Source: Linepithema humile
Lineage: Eukaryota > Arthropoda > Insecta > Hymenoptera > Formicidae
Assembly: GCF_040581485.1 (NCBI RefSeq)
Contig: NC_090128.1
Span: 29,232,931-29,296,930, forward strand
DNA: 64,000 nt
Reading direction: 5' to 3'
The notes under the pieces were generated by a model that ran no database searches, was not told where the DNA came from, and worked only from the letters and a program-made list of their open reading frames with translations. Position numbers and translations under genes: made by a program. The stretch's first letter is position 1, and the number at the start of each line of letters is the position of its first letter. Positions 51,654 through 62,200 of the stretch are shown one piece after another.

Positions 51654-54600
51654 ATTATCATATATATTTTTATTTAAAGAACTGTGGGAAAAAATACAAT
51701 TGTGTAGAATTGATATGATGTGAATCGATTGGAAATAATAATTTGAGAGTTTTTGTTACAGTATTTAATTGAGAAAAGAAAGAAATAACGATTAATTAAT
51801 ATAATAAAGATATAATATTTCGATAAATGTATCATGTAACCGCGATGACTTTCCGGACTCTCGCTCGTCTACCAAATTTTACTTGTTTATTTTTGCCCGA
51901 ATCAAACCTTGAGTTCCGTTCGATGGTTACAATTGATCTATTTACAATCGAAAGAAGAATATATATAACACTTATTGAAATTTCTGGCTAACGGAAAACG
52001 CGCTCCTACAATTGCTGCGTTAAATTTTTAGTTTTTAAGGATTTCAAGAAGAAGATTTTATGAATTAGCTGAAGCTTGCTTAAATATATAAATATACTGC
52101 GATTGCAATTGTTACGTATCGTAAAATATATATTTATATTAGATGTGAATAATACACTAAAATTATTAATAGTAGAATTAATTATGTTTATTACTAATAA
52201 TTAAATTGTTTCTCCAAATTTGTTAATAACATTAATAAAAAATAAACACAATATTAAAACTTAAGAAGACAAGTTGTATTGCAGAGTAAAAATTATACAG
52301 AATTTAAAAAGCAATAATATAAATATTAAGTTATTCTGCTAAGAAAATGTTCAAAAATTTTTTTTTCAAAAATGAATAAAATTTTACAAAATTTTTGTAG
52401 CGCATCTGGCAAATGTCTCTTCATGTGGTTTTATCCGCACTAGATTACGCACATTTGCCGTACGATTTAACATACACGCGATTCAAGAGTACGGACCTTT
52501 TGCGGCATCTGATAAGCGTATTCCTTGTTATCCTTCAGCATCAGGAATGCGAATGCGAGCGCCACACGTGCGGCGAAAGATGCGAAAAATGCTGCCCCAT
52601 GTACAATCAGATCCCGTGGAAGCCTGGCACAGCTGGCAAGGGCTTTCACTGCGAGAGGTGCAACTGCAATGGACATGCAACGTCCTGCATATACGATCAG
52701 GAAATGGCCGAGAGAAGAATGTCCATGGATATTCGTGGGAAATACAGAGGCGGTGGCGTGTGCGTCAATTGTACGGTAAGATAATGACAAATGAAATGAA
52801 GCATGAATTATTTATTTTGAATACGTCTTCCAATTATCGCATGTGCCTTGGAATAATGGTTTCTCTACTTATGAAAATAATTACATAAAAATTAATTGTA
52901 TATTGTTCTTTTCTTCTGTTCATTTTTAAAATCTAGTATTTTTCTAAGAAAACTATAACATGTAAAAATAATTCAGATTCTAATTATAATAATAATATAT
53001 AGATCTAAATAATTATACAGGTGTATTTAATCTACATTTTTAAGAAGACATCCGTAATTACTTTAAGTATTGCCTGTAAAATTCTCACTATTTGGTACTG
53101 AAATTACTAGATACAGGAACAACGAAATCTTGTAAAAATATTGAAAATATATCGACATTCTGGAATAATAATTAGTTGCAAAATAATTGCAGGAGCATAC
53201 AGCTGGTATTAACTGCGAGAAATGTCAGATCGGCTACTACAGGCCGAACGGCATTGCACCTGATGCGTCAGAACCCTGTCTGCCCTGCGACTGTAACGTT
53301 CGTGGTAGTACAGGCTATTGCACTCCCGACGATTCCTTCACTCGCATGGGAAAGGTAAGAGGTTTTTTACTAACATTATCTGATAAATAATTTATCTAAA
53401 ATAAATCTAAATAAAAAAGAAAAATTTTTAAACAGATTTGTGAAAATAAAATTTCTCCTTCTGTAAAAGCGTTTGCTTCTTTTTTTATTTTTTTATTCAA
53501 ATTATTTCATCAATAATATGAATTTTTAGAATTACTCTTAATACCATAAATCTTATAAATAAAAACACCCCTCTTTTATTTATCTATTTAAGATTGATAA
53601 TTAAACTAAAAATTCTCTCATTTCAATTTTGAATGCCTTTAATATCAATATATTTATTTTGAGGTATATTATTCTTCTTATTAACATTCCATCTTTTGAA
53701 TAAACGAAAAAATCTTCAAGACGTAAAAACATTTTAAGCATCATTTATTTTCTTATCGTTCAACATAAATTTACCGCTGCTACTTTCGCTAAATCTCGGA
53801 TCTCCATCGGCCGCGCGTGATAATCGCTTGCGCGAGCATGATTTACGCGCGCATCGATTATCCGTCCCGGTGATTTCCGTGATCGGCTACGGTGAGGCCG
53901 TTCTCACGATCGATCTTCTAATCGATCGGTTTAAATGATGATTTAGGTAGCAGGTGCCTGCGAATGCAAGCCCGGATATTCAGGATACAAGTGTGACCAG
54001 TGTGCCGCCGGTTATCGACAGTTTCCCGATTGCATGCCGTGTCCCTGCGATTCCCGCGGGATTCTACCATCCCACGATTGCGAGGGCGATTGTTTGTGCA
54101 AGGCGAACGTCGCTGGGGATTTCTGCGATCGATGCAAACCGGGATACTTCGCGCTCACGAAGGACAATCTAGATGGATGTTTGCCGTGCTATTGCTTCGG
54201 CACGACGAATAGCTGCACCACTGCAAGATTATCGTACAGCATGGTAAACTTTTTTTTTATATATAGAAAAAAAGCTTTTTTAACATGTGACAGTTTTGTT
54301 AAAATTCGAAAATTTTTGTAATGCTGGATTTTTAATTCTGTTGTTTGTATTTAAAGCTTTTGCAATCTGTTTCAATCTTTTTTTTGCGTAATTTTCTTAT
54401 TATTGTTTATTGTAATTTATTTGTGAATTGTGTTATGTATCTAATTTTAAAATTGAATTAACGAAGTTATAAAAATTGAATAATTATTATAAAGAAGGAT
54501 ACAGTAAAATTATTTTACAATCATTTATCGCTTATTGAGACATTTTGTTGCCAGTTAGTCTTAAGTAATTCTATCTATATTGGAAAAGATTTATCCTCAT

Positions 54601-57600
54601 TTATGAAGGAAAACCTCGTTTGTCACGCGTGGTTGACAGGTGCAACCTGATTGGAACATTGACGTTTTCCTGCGGGCATGTTCGTTCTATGACGTTAGTC
54701 TTAGGCGACGTCCTTGTCGCGCGATAAATTGGATAAAGGGACAATTATAGTTTATCGGTCCCGCAATTACGTTGACGCAGACCCGCAATTACGTTGACGG
54801 TAATAGCGTTGAAGTGGAACGAGCAAAAACGTAAACTATGCTGTAATAAGCATAAGACTTATTGACGCGTAACTTCAAATCAAAACAAATTTAATCACTA
54901 ACAAAATATATTTTATTAATATTATAATATAATATTAATTCTTGCAAATTTAATAAAATATATTAAATTAAAAACAAAACAAGATTACTATTTTCAATTA
55001 AATTTATATTAATATCTGCATGAATAACCGTTAATCATGTGTTTAACTTATATTAAAAAATTTACTGCGGTTCGACAAATTAAAATAAAAGTAACAGAAT
55101 AAATATATATGTAGAAATAACGATAAATCATGTGACTTATTTTGATCTCAGATTTCTACGCTGGAGGACTGGTTAGTGACCGACGTGAACGCATCTCGAG
55201 CAATCGTTCCCACTGTGGACACGGACAGCGGATGGTTAACCGTGGCGGCATTCGAGGTCGAGTACGACAGCCCTTTCTGGTTGGCGCCACAGATCTACAC
55301 GGGGAATCGCGTATCCTCGTACGGCAGCAATCTCACATTCTCCGTTACGTGGGTTGTCATGCGAGGCGACACCAGTGGCAAACCGACCACGGAACCCAAC
55401 ATCATCTTAGTTGTAAATATCTTGGCACATTTCTGTACATTGATTCAACAGCAGAAAATAAATGTGTATAATGATATCTAATTTATCTCTTACTAAGGGT
55501 AACAATGGAATGCGCATAGCGTATGGCGAAGAACAGTACAATGGCCAAGAAGCTGAAATCGTGGTGCCTCTACGAGAACACGGCTGGTATCACATAAGGA
55601 GCGAAATTCGAGACATCGCGGTTAGATTGAGAAGGACAGAGTTTCGCGGTGATCCTGTGACGAGGTCGCAAATGATGCGCGTTCTTGCTGATCTCAAGTA
55701 CCTGCTGATAAGAGCGCGATATCATTCGGAGCAAATCGAAGGAAGGTACGTAAATTTTTTTCTAACATACAGTTTGAAAAAAAATTTTAATTTTATGAAA
55801 TAAAGTAAGTTTTATTTATTTCTAGTCTTCAATCTGCCATATTGACGGTGAGCGAATTATCATCGAATGGCGAAACGGACAATCTAGTCGAATTGTGCGA
55901 GTGTCCCGAGGGATATACGGGAACATCCTGCGAAAAATGCGCTTGGGGATACGTGAAGATAGCCGCTAACGGTTCCAATCATCAGGATCATCATATATGC
56001 GTGAAATGCGATTGTAACGGCCATGCGGGCTCCTGCGATCTCGTGATGGGTGAATGTAAGGTATGATCAATTTATCATAATTTTTAAAATTAAAACAAAA
56101 ATATTACATAATATGTGAAAGAAATATTTACTTGATTATTTTGTTATCCACAATTAAAATATTGAAATATTATAAATATTATAAATATTATAAATAAAAT
56201 ATTAATCAATGTAGGTAATAGCTTTATGAGAAAATGGTTACAATAAGTGTAAATTATTTTCTAGTATTTTAAATAGATTAATTTATATTAAAACAGAAAG
56301 TATTATAAGTAAAATTTTTTATGATAAAAATCTGTTCTAATGTATAACTTGGCTTTAGCACGGACATAAATTTTGAAAGAAAATAAATCTTATTATCTTT
56401 CTAAAGTTATCTTCAGCCGATATAGCAGAATACTTAGTATGCGATTGCAGATTATAAGGATCTCAAACTATTTTATCGACTCAACATTCTAAAAAATCTT
56501 TACTTACCTGTTAATACTTGCATTGTACCAATAGAGAGCGCAACAAATATTACAGTAAAGGTGGCAGATTGACTATATTTGATTAAATGTTGCTGTCAAT
56601 TTACCAAACATTTTTAATGCTTAATGTTCTAATTTTGTGGTGTATTGTTTGTATAATTTCTAGACTTGCGAACATCACACAGTCGGCCCAAAGTGCGATC
56701 GCTGCAATACGGGATATTATGGTATTGCAACGAGAGGCACCAGTGAAGATTGTAAAAAATGCGCTTGTCCACTTTCAGTCGACTCCAATAACTTCAGTCC
56801 GAGTTGTCAGCTTGATGATCCTATTGATATTAGCAGCGGATATGTGTGTACGCAATGTCCCGAAGGATACACAGGAGATCATTGCGAAAGGTAAAGAGAA
56901 GATATATGCTGAATAAAGATTTTTAAAGTTTTGAAACACAGCTACTGCATTGAACATTAATTCGCTTTTAATTTGCTTTAATTAAATTACTCGAATCTTA
57001 AATCTTAAAAAAAAAGACATAATTTTAAAAAATAACACAGTACTGATTATAACAATTTTTTTTTTAAACTAGTTGTAGTTTTTCAAAATATAGTAAATAA
57101 ATATAGTAATAAATAATAAATGTAAATAGATAAATGTAATTTAATTAACAATTATTAGTAAGATGTTAATGAATCGAAAAGCTTTAATTTCAATTTCTCT
57201 TGGTCAAAAGTTGTGATATAGGCTTCTACGGCAATCCTCTGACACTTGGTGGCACGTGCCAGCGATGTTCTTGCAACGGCGGTGCCTGCGATCAGGAAAC
57301 GGGTCGCTGTCTTGAATGTCGCGGCAATACCGAAGGTTGGAAGTGTGAAAGATGCAAAGAAGCGCATTTTGGAAATCCTCTGGAACAGAATTGCACGCGT
57401 GAGTACACAAGGAATTATACATACATGTTTTATACTTTACAACGGTGCATATATGTATTACAATGTGAATCACATGTTATGAAAATTCAAGAATCTGTAG
57501 ACTTTAGTATTTTGTTGTTAATAATCATTGGCTCTTTAATATAAAAGATAAAATTTAGATGTTAAGTTCACTAGAAAATATTATAATCTTTTTTGTTTCT

Positions 57601-57944
57601 CTAATAACAAATTTGAATATTAATTATTATAAATCTAATTTGAATTTTTGTTTACATTTCAGCATGCAACTGCTCTCCTCTCGGTAGCAATGCAATCCAA
57701 TGCGAACCGACGACCGGTCAGTGTCCCTGCGGATCTTTGTTCACCGGTCGTGACTGTTCCTCCTGTATCGAGGGATACGGGAACGTGACCGCAGGTTGTC
57801 AAGAATGCGACTGCGACGTGGGTGCCATCAACGGACTCTGCGATCCTGTAAGCGGTGTATGCAGGTGCGCATCGGGTGTCATCGGCTTTCGATGCGACCA
57901 CTGTGAGGTGGACCACTACGGTTTGTCGGCGGTTGGCTGCAAAG
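22772..57944 (+). CDS. wb: Laminin subunit alpha-1/2 (wing blister), partial
   Basis: The gene encodes a secreted alpha chain of the basement-membrane heterotrimer laminin, which self-assembles through its LN domain and links cells to matrix. Twelve exons join into 2919 in-frame bases (973 codons). Counting from the first visible codon, residues about 15-244 are the LN domain and LE repeats start at 245. An L4 (laminin IV A) domain lies at about 490-680, splitting one LE repeat, and further LE repeats run to 974. LN followed by LE repeats and an early L4 domain is the architecture of vertebrate alpha-1/alpha-2 and fly wb, not of the fly alpha-3/5-type LanA. Diagnostic stretches include FPSVFNVAAKADVSVNATCG, YVIVKAANSPRP and RGKYRGGGVCVNCT. 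The signal-peptide exon and all of the C-terminal half (coiled coil, LG domains) are absent from the window. No internal stop or frameshift was found, so the gene looks intact. Confidence 0.97.
36936..37003 (+). repeat. (CA)n microsatellite in palindrome left arm
   Basis: An uninterrupted CA run of about 68 bp, followed by a TCTCTCTCG-rich tract. It is the counterpart of the GT/GC/GT tract at 38200-38256 in the opposite arm. Confidence 0.95.
38200..38256 (+). repeat. GT-GC-GT compound microsatellite in right arm
   Basis: GT repeats enclose a central run of about 12 GC units. It occupies the position mirroring the pure CA run of the left arm, so CA/GT units appear to have changed to GC after the palindrome formed. 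Alternating GC/GT is a classic potential Z-DNA former. Confidence 0.9.
38595..39495 (-). mobile_element. Internally deleted mariner transposon
   Basis: Inverted ends CTAGGTGCGCAAnTAAGTTT lie at both termini, flanked by the TA dinucleotide at 38593-38594 and 39496-39497, as expected for Tc1/mariner insertion. The length is 901 bp against roughly 1.3 kb for an intact mariner, so some 0.4 kb is missing. The transposase relic inside reads on the minus strand. The copy cannot be autonomous. It sits 92 bp from the end of the palindromic element, within the 19.8-kb wb intron. Confidence 0.95.
38673..39322 (-). pseudogene. mariner transposase relic (deleted, frameshifted)
   Basis: The start codon is at 39322. 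The N-terminal helix-turn-helix part is well preserved (NKQHLREALLFCF, TCEDWFKRFRNGDFD, KERSGRPKTFED) and stays open to 39041. The frame then changes. A central block of roughly 130 residues is missing, and the sequence resumes in another frame at about QLINLNHALLEKRPEW, through the second and third catalytic aspartates (ILQHDN, YSPDLAPSNYHLF). A TGA stop at 38784-38786 interrupts this frame before a recognisable C-terminus (RRGIHVLPERWQKC) ending at 38673. The first catalytic Asp of the DD34D triad lies in the deleted block, so the product would be inactive. The mariner family is certain; the subfamily is not assigned. Confidence 0.95.
40857..40872 (+). repeat. (G)16 homopolymer
   Basis: Sixteen consecutive G residues follow GTCGGAA. 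It is a likely polymorphic or sequencing-difficult site within the large intron. Confidence 0.9.
42900..43142 (+). CDS. wb: wb exon: central LN domain
   Basis: The acceptor is TGTTTCCAG and the donor is GAG|GTGAGG; both are phase 0, giving 81 codons. It encodes IYQIEYVIVKAANSPRP, the WILEKSL block, DDEVICTSQHSK and ENGE, all close matches to the LN domain of laminin alpha-1/2 chains. It joins directly to LDLKQ of the exon 19.8 kb upstream. Confidence 0.98.
43327..43372 (+). repeat. (CT)n microsatellite
   Basis: An uninterrupted CT run of about 46 bp, some 185 bp downstream of the wb exon donor. Confidence 0.95.
44352..44688. mobile_element. Possible decayed MITE
   Basis: The ends TATAGGGTGTCCCGAAA and, inverted from the right side, TATACAGGATGTTTCAGAAC are imperfect inverted repeats, with AT-rich DNA and no open frame between them. 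Ends of the form CAGGGTGTCCCG next to TA are common in insect Tc1/mariner-like MITEs (general knowledge). The divergence makes this tentative. Confidence 0.4.
46690..46920 (+). CDS. wb: wb exon: end of LN domain and first LE repeat start
   Basis: Phase 0 at both ends, 77 codons, donor AGG|GTAAGT. The acceptor GTTGAAAG|ATC has a weak pyrimidine tract, but the join ENGE|IHTHLVNGRPG fits the family exactly. It encodes EFTQARYVRLRFQ and the closing LN motif YSIKEINIGG, then the first LE repeat starts at RCLCSGHAARC. Confidence 0.95.
46921..52538 (+). other. 5.6-kb wb intron
   Basis: Mostly AT-rich single-copy DNA with an AT dinucleotide run at 51607-51651 and a GA run at 50994-51013. No exon, RNA gene or transposon with clear ends was recognised. 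The flanking exons join as YSVSHR|HQECECERHTCG, completing the first LE repeat. Confidence 0.85.
51607..51651 (+). repeat. (AT)n microsatellite
   Basis: About 45 bp of alternating TA, which can form a cruciform, within the 5.6-kb intron. Confidence 0.92.
52539..52775 (+). CDS. wb: wb exon: LE repeats 1-2
   Basis: The acceptor is TATCCTTCAG and the donor is ACG|GTAAGA; both phase 0, 79 codons. It begins HQECECERHTCGERCEKC, finishing LE1, then CNCNGHATSC opens LE2. The conserved RGKYRGGGVCVNCT closes the exon. This block is a hallmark of laminin alpha and gamma N-terminal arms and matches alpha-1/2 best. Confidence 0.98.
52776..53192 (+). other. 417-bp wb intron
   Basis: AT-rich, GTAAGA to TTGCAG. 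Nothing else recognised in it. Confidence 0.9.
53193..53354 (+). CDS. wb: wb exon: LE repeats 2-3
   Basis: Phase 0 at both ends, 54 codons, acceptor AATTGCAG and donor AAG|GTAAGA. EHTAGINCEKCQIGYYRP finishes LE2, and the CDCNVRGSTGYC segment opens LE3. It ends TRMGK and continues as VAGACECKPGYSG in the next exon. Confidence 0.97.
53355..53946 (+). other. 592-bp wb intron
   Basis: AT-rich first half. The last ~180 bp, from about 53,770, is CpG-rich. The 3' splice site GATTTAG lacks a strong pyrimidine tract. No other feature recognised. Confidence 0.88.
53947..54243 (+). CDS. wb: wb exon: LE repeats 3-5
   Basis: 99 codons, phase 0 at both ends, acceptor TTTAG|GTAGCA and donor ATG|GTAAAC. 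A competing AG lies 4 bp downstream of the chosen acceptor, but only the chosen one keeps the frame (VAGACECKPGYSG). The exon completes LE3, holds all of LE4 (CDSRGILPSHDCEG to GCLPC) and the N-terminal half of LE5 (CFGTTNSCTTA), which is then interrupted by the L4 domain. Confidence 0.96.
54244..55151 (+). other. 908-bp wb intron
   Basis: AT-rich. It contains an 18-bp tandem duplication (period 22 bp) at 54760-54799 and nothing else notable. Confidence 0.9.
54760..54799 (+). repeat. Two-copy tandem repeat, 22-bp period
   Basis: CCCGCAATTACGTTGACG occurs at 54760-54777 and again at 54782-54799 with a 4-bp spacer, a small local duplication. Confidence 0.9.
55152..55412 (+). CDS. wb: wb exon: laminin IV A domain, part 1
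   Basis: 87 codons, phase 0, acceptor GATCTCAG and donor GTT|GTAAAT. It reads ISTLEDWLVTDVNAS, FWLAPQIYTGNRVSSYGSNL and TFSVTWVV, typical of the beta-sandwich L4 domain (WxAPxxYLGNK...YGGxLTFxV in relatives). It contains no cysteines, as expected between two halves of a split LE repeat. Confidence 0.96.
55498..55745 (+). CDS. wb: wb exon: laminin IV A domain, part 2
   Basis: Only an 85-bp intron separates it from the previous exon. The acceptor is TTACTAAG|GGT and the donor is AAG|GTACGT. It starts in phase 0 (IILV|GNNGMRIAYG) and ends in phase 2 with a split Ser codon. EFRGDPVTRSQMMRVLADLK corresponds to the conserved 'R.EFM.VLA.LK' helix-strand of L4 domains. Confidence 0.96.
55826..56060 (+). 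CDS. wb: wb exon: end of L4, LE5 second half, LE6 start
   Basis: The acceptor is TATTTCTAG and the donor is AAG|GTATGA. The first base completes the split Ser codon (AG|T), giving EGSLQSAILTVSEL. LCECPEGYTGTSCEKC then resumes the LE repeat interrupted by L4, and CDCNGHAGSCDLVMGECK starts the next LE. Ends phase 0. Confidence 0.97.
56061..56663 (+). other. 603-bp wb intron
   Basis: AT-rich, GTATGA to TTTCTAG, with short TAAATATTA reiterations near 56,170. No other feature seen. Confidence 0.9.
56664..56890 (+). CDS. wb: wb exon: LE repeats 6-7
   Basis: Starts in phase 0 with TCEHHTVGPKCDRC and ends in phase 2 after CE plus a split Ser codon; donor AAG|GTAAAG. NNFSPSC and GYVCTQCPEGYTGDHC match the long LE repeat that follows L4 in alpha-1/2 chains (the CPLNIPSNNFSPTC-like block). 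Another frame across this exon is open by chance for 109 codons and should not be mistaken for it. Confidence 0.96.
56891..57210 (+). other. 320-bp wb intron
   Basis: AT-rich, with poly-A and poly-T runs, GTAAAG to TCAAAAG; the acceptor is preceded by TTTCAATTTCTCTTGG. Nothing else recognised. Confidence 0.88.
57211..57398 (+). CDS. wb: wb exon: LE repeats 7-8
   Basis: The first base completes Ser (AG|T), giving HCESCDIGFYGNP. The exon then holds a compact LE repeat, CSCNGGACDQETGRCLEC, with a shorter first loop than in the vertebrate alpha-2 counterpart (an inference from remembered family sequence). It ends in phase 1 after EQNCT; donor CGC|GTGAGT. Confidence 0.96.
57663..57944 (+). CDS. 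wb: wb exon: LE repeats 9-10, last exon in window
   Basis: The acceptor is TTTACATTTCAG and the donor is AAAG|GTAAGT. It starts with two bases completing Pro (C|CA) and ends phase 1. CNCSPLGSNAIQC to GCQEC is one complete eight-cysteine LE repeat, and CDCDVGAINGLC to GCK is the next. The LE series is clearly unfinished, so the next exon lies beyond 64000. Confidence 0.97.
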
Positions 57945-58790
57945 GTAAGTACTCCATGTATATTCTATTATCGGGACTCGACGCTCTTTTGTCGTGATAC
58001 AAAGTAAACCTGCCAAGTTTCATCGCACATTGTAATGAGGATCGGGAAAACATACAATTGTAGGAAGCTTATTTTTCTCGTCTGAAAGAGAGTTGGAAAG
58101 AAAATAATTTATTTATATTTATGAATAATAATACAATATTTCTGCGTGTAATTTTTATTGATTATAATTAGAAGATAGACTGCGCATTCTTTAAAAATAT
58201 TTTAGAAAGATTTTATTTTGAGAATTAATCATACGTTTACTGAGAAAAAAATGTGTGATATCTGAGACTATAATTATAGTTAGAACACTCACTTTTATAG
58301 GAATTGTTACTATAATGTTGGGAATAATAACCCTAAGTATAGTACTGCCAATCATATAACCAACCATATAGTTAGACTACCTACAAAAATATATGGTAGG
58401 CGCCAAAAAACATTATAAATTACGGTTACTGCAATTATTCTTTTCTCTCAGTGTCTAATTTACACTGTTATTAAAATAAAAAGTTGCGTGAAAACTTATT
58501 GAAATTAAAATAATCGTTCACGTTTCTCGTTGGCCATCAAGCCACAAATAACAATTACGGACACGTCTAATTCCGACTTTTAAGTGAAAATTATATTATG
58601 TTTGCACAACTTGTGCATTTGTTTAGCCGCAAATTTTGCCGTAAATTAAGAAGGTACCCTGTTTTTAGAGTTGTATTAATAGTCAAAACGAAAATACGGG
58701 CGCAAGTTAACTAAATATATAATAAATTAATAAATTCTCATAAAATAATTAAGTTATCAATTTAAAAAAGTGCCATCCAATACTTTAATA

Positions 58791-59227
58791 CAGCGCTCGG
58801 AATTAGTTGCACATTTCGGGCCGATTTCCGAGACGACGCCTTCTGTTCCCCCACTACCGCCCGGCCGCTGGCGGCCGAGCCGCCGATAGCTCTGGCGCAG
58901 AAGCGTTTTATATAAGAAATAGGCTGGGTTGTTGAGGTACCTCTTAGAAAATAGTAATATTTTCTTTGTTACATAAATAATGTTTATTTTCATTAATAAT
59001 TAAATATATATATATTATGTATTAATAAAAATAAACATTATTTAGGTAGTGAAGAAAATGTTACGATTTCCTGAAAGATGCCTAAACAATCCAGCCTATT
59101 TTTAATATAAAACGCTCCTGAGCCAGAGCTATCGGCGGCTCGGCCGCCAGCGGCCGGGCGGTAGTGGGGAAACAGTAGGCGTCGTCTCGGAAATCGGCCC
59201 GAAATGTGCAACTAATTCCGAGCGCTG
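58791..59227. mobile_element. hAT-type MITE, copy 1 (437 bp)
   Basis: The ends CAGCGCTCGGAATTAG and their inverse are flanked by the perfect 8-bp duplication CTTTAATA at 58783-58790 and 59228-59235. An 8-bp duplication with CAG-type ends indicates the hAT superfamily. Practically the whole element is a foldback: arms of about 200 bp with a GC-rich outer part (CCCGGCCGCTGGCGGCCG-like core) and an AT-rich centre. No transposase is encoded. Confidence 0.95.
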
Positions 59228-62200
59228 CTTTAATAAAACAATCGAATATCTGATTATATTTTCATAATTATCTTAATCAATCATATTATACAATTATTAA
59301 TTTAAATTATTTAAAATGATAGTAAAAATTAACTTTGAACCGTATACACATGCTCAATATACATAAAGATCTCGATATTATTGGAGGTTCTAAGAAAGGC
59401 TTTGCGTGTGTACAGTATAAAGGCAACCTTATGCTTACCTACGTTCCAAGATGCGAGCATCAAAAGTAATGCGCGGCTCTTCGTCTTGCTCTAACTGCAA
59501 ACTCAAGATATTTATCCCAAGCACTCTAAGTACGCTGTACTTATCCGACATGACAAGAGCCATGAGTTCAGAACATTGTCTGTGATTTATGGGTGCTTTT
59601 TTCATTGCGCAAACACGGTTCGCGTAATCGACTTAGGCTAATTTTATTTTACAGTCACATTTGCGAAAGTGTACAGTTTCGCGCTCATCTTTCTCGTGTC
59701 GAACATTTTCTCTCGGATTATTAAAGAAAATGTAAAATTTCAAAAGAAACTGCTATTGATATTTGTTTATTATAATTATATTTATTTACAAGATTTATAA
59801 AATAGTACTGAATACAAGAACCTAACAATAATTGACATCGCGCTCTACTGATTCCACAAATTACTTTTTAACACATTTATTTTTAACATGAAAAATAAGC
59901 GATTCCGATCGAATTGAATATGCACGGCTTAGACAGATGCGGGCGATTAAACGAAGTGTCGAACAACTTTAGCTTCGAACTGGCCGCAAAGGCGAGGCAA
60001 AAAGCGACACTACCGTGTAAATTAGATTCAACAGACAGAAACGATGAGGAGCACCAAAAGCAAAGCTCATCGTGCAAGATAACTCGAGCGTAACACGGCG
60101 TAATAGTCTGGTCGTATTAAAGCGTTATGAAGACGTTTACAAACAGGTAAGAGCGGCGACGAGATGCCGTGGCGAGCCGAGAAAACTTCGATATGATGTC
60201 AGAATTTAATGTCCCCGAAGAACGAGGCGAACGGGAGAGAATGATCCTGTAAAAGCCACGCGTAAAATCCAGATACGCTTCGTTGTGGCGGCACCTTTAC
60301 GATCGGCCAGCAAATTCCGCGAGAACTATTGAGATCGATCCACCGAATCGCCGTTTGCTGCGAGAAATCCCATAAATCGCAATCATCGTCAATATCTCGC
60401 GCACTCGAGACGCGCTTTCGTCATCGTGCAGACAATCGAGGTCAGCGCTAAAATGACCGATTTGCGTGTCATGATTTTCTCAGCAGTAACATTTATAATT
60501 CTTTCTGTAATTTATTATTTTCAAGCTACTTGAAACAAAAAAACTATTAAGAAATATTTATATTAAGAAATATTTAATTTTTCATATCGTCTCTTTTCTT
60601 CGACATTCCGTGTAGAATACATAATTCTTAATTCGGGTGAATTCCAAAAAACTTTGTTTTGATTAACGTACACTCGCAGCGGAATTTTCGCGTGGAATTA
60701 TTTGCACAGTGCGAAGATTCGAATGTTATTTTCTCGCAGCAAGGACGACGTAAAGGAATGATGAATTTTACCAGTAATGAGGATTGACTGGAAGATCGAC
60801 TATTCGTAAGCAATGAGCGTTCGTTTAAGCATACGTCATAAGTGCCTTCAGACACGTAGACAGATACACCGCGAGATACGGCGCGCCGTTCACGAGTTTC
60901 TGGTTTATTTAGATCTAGTTCGCTTCACCTGAGGCTCGAGAGGCCTGTCCGTGATGTTAATTAACTTCCTGCGGTGGGACGCCACCTACTTCTTTCTCTC
61001 GTCCGCGAATGATACGCTTCGTTTAACGTGGACCGCCTTAACCGGCGGCACAAACGACGTTGATGCACCTGCCAGATTATTGCTATCAGTCGCGGAAACT
61101 TGGCCACTTCAAACATTGCATTTGCACATACTGCACTTACGCACGGATTTTATCTCGTGTGATATTTTAAGGTAACACGCAAAAAAACATTCAATGTTTT
61201 AACTGTGCAAAGAGTTTTAGTTTGAAAGATATTCTTATTTAATAATATTTGATAATGTTTTTCAAGATTTGAATTATTTTAAAAATATTATTTTTTTCCT
61301 AGTAATATAATTATTTATATATATAAGATAAAGTTTTAGTGGTAATATATCTTTTTTTAATTCCTCAATTTTTTTTGCTCTTTTTCTATCAATATAATTT
61401 GTTTCCGAGAGGTTTTAAAGCAAGTCTTATCGTGTACATTTCAATGAGTGATATTAACAACGAGAAACAGCATTACATATTCGCGATTTCGATATCGCGA
61501 TATTGCGAGATAAACTGAGGCCGGGTATGTGTGTTTTTCCACGCTGACCGGGAAATTAATTCGATGTGCATAGGACTATCGATAATGGCTCGTAAAGGTT
61601 GCGTCGCGGATGTTCATGATTAAACGGCGGCGGAATCGCCAAGATAGTTTCGCGATCGCAGTCAGCGAAAGTTTAGAAATATGCAAATCGAACGCGAGCT
61701 GTCAGAGCGAGACCGTAAAGTACAAGATGCATCGTATTGAATGCTAATCAGGAAGTCGAAGCTCGTGAAAAAGCATTAATCAATTATTATAATCTTAGTT
61801 GTGTTTGTTGGATTTAATTAAATTTCATCACATTTTAGTATTTACGCTCTTTCTTTTCTTTTAAATAGATTTAGCAGCGATATTAATATAGCTACTAATT
61901 GGAACCTTCCGTTAATAACCTTATAATCTTGTTCAAGAAGCTAAATATATCTTCCACTATCACTATTTTTCTACTCTCTTATCCTTAGTTGCGCAAAAGG
62001 GGACTGCTCATGCGTAAATAACGTAGGCGGGCGGCCGAGACGCGAATTATAAATTTTAAGTCGTGCCAGCGTCGCCTGCGTCAAAGAACTCGAGACTTCC
62101 GAGAGGTATCGGTCGGTCGAACAATTCTGCGATATTTGCAAAATCATCTCAACCGTATTGTTGCACCAGAAAAGAAGGCGGGTGTCAAATGGCAGTGACC

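Noticed and set aside
56587..56916. 109-codon open frame overlapping a wb exon
   Set aside because: It is in the wrong frame; the correct frame from 56664 gives a continuous LE repeat with all cysteines in place.
58757..58993. 78-codon frame repeated at 63521-63724
   Set aside because: Both lie in the two copies of the same MITE; the frame runs through its GC-rich palindromic arm and has no protein similarity that I recognise.
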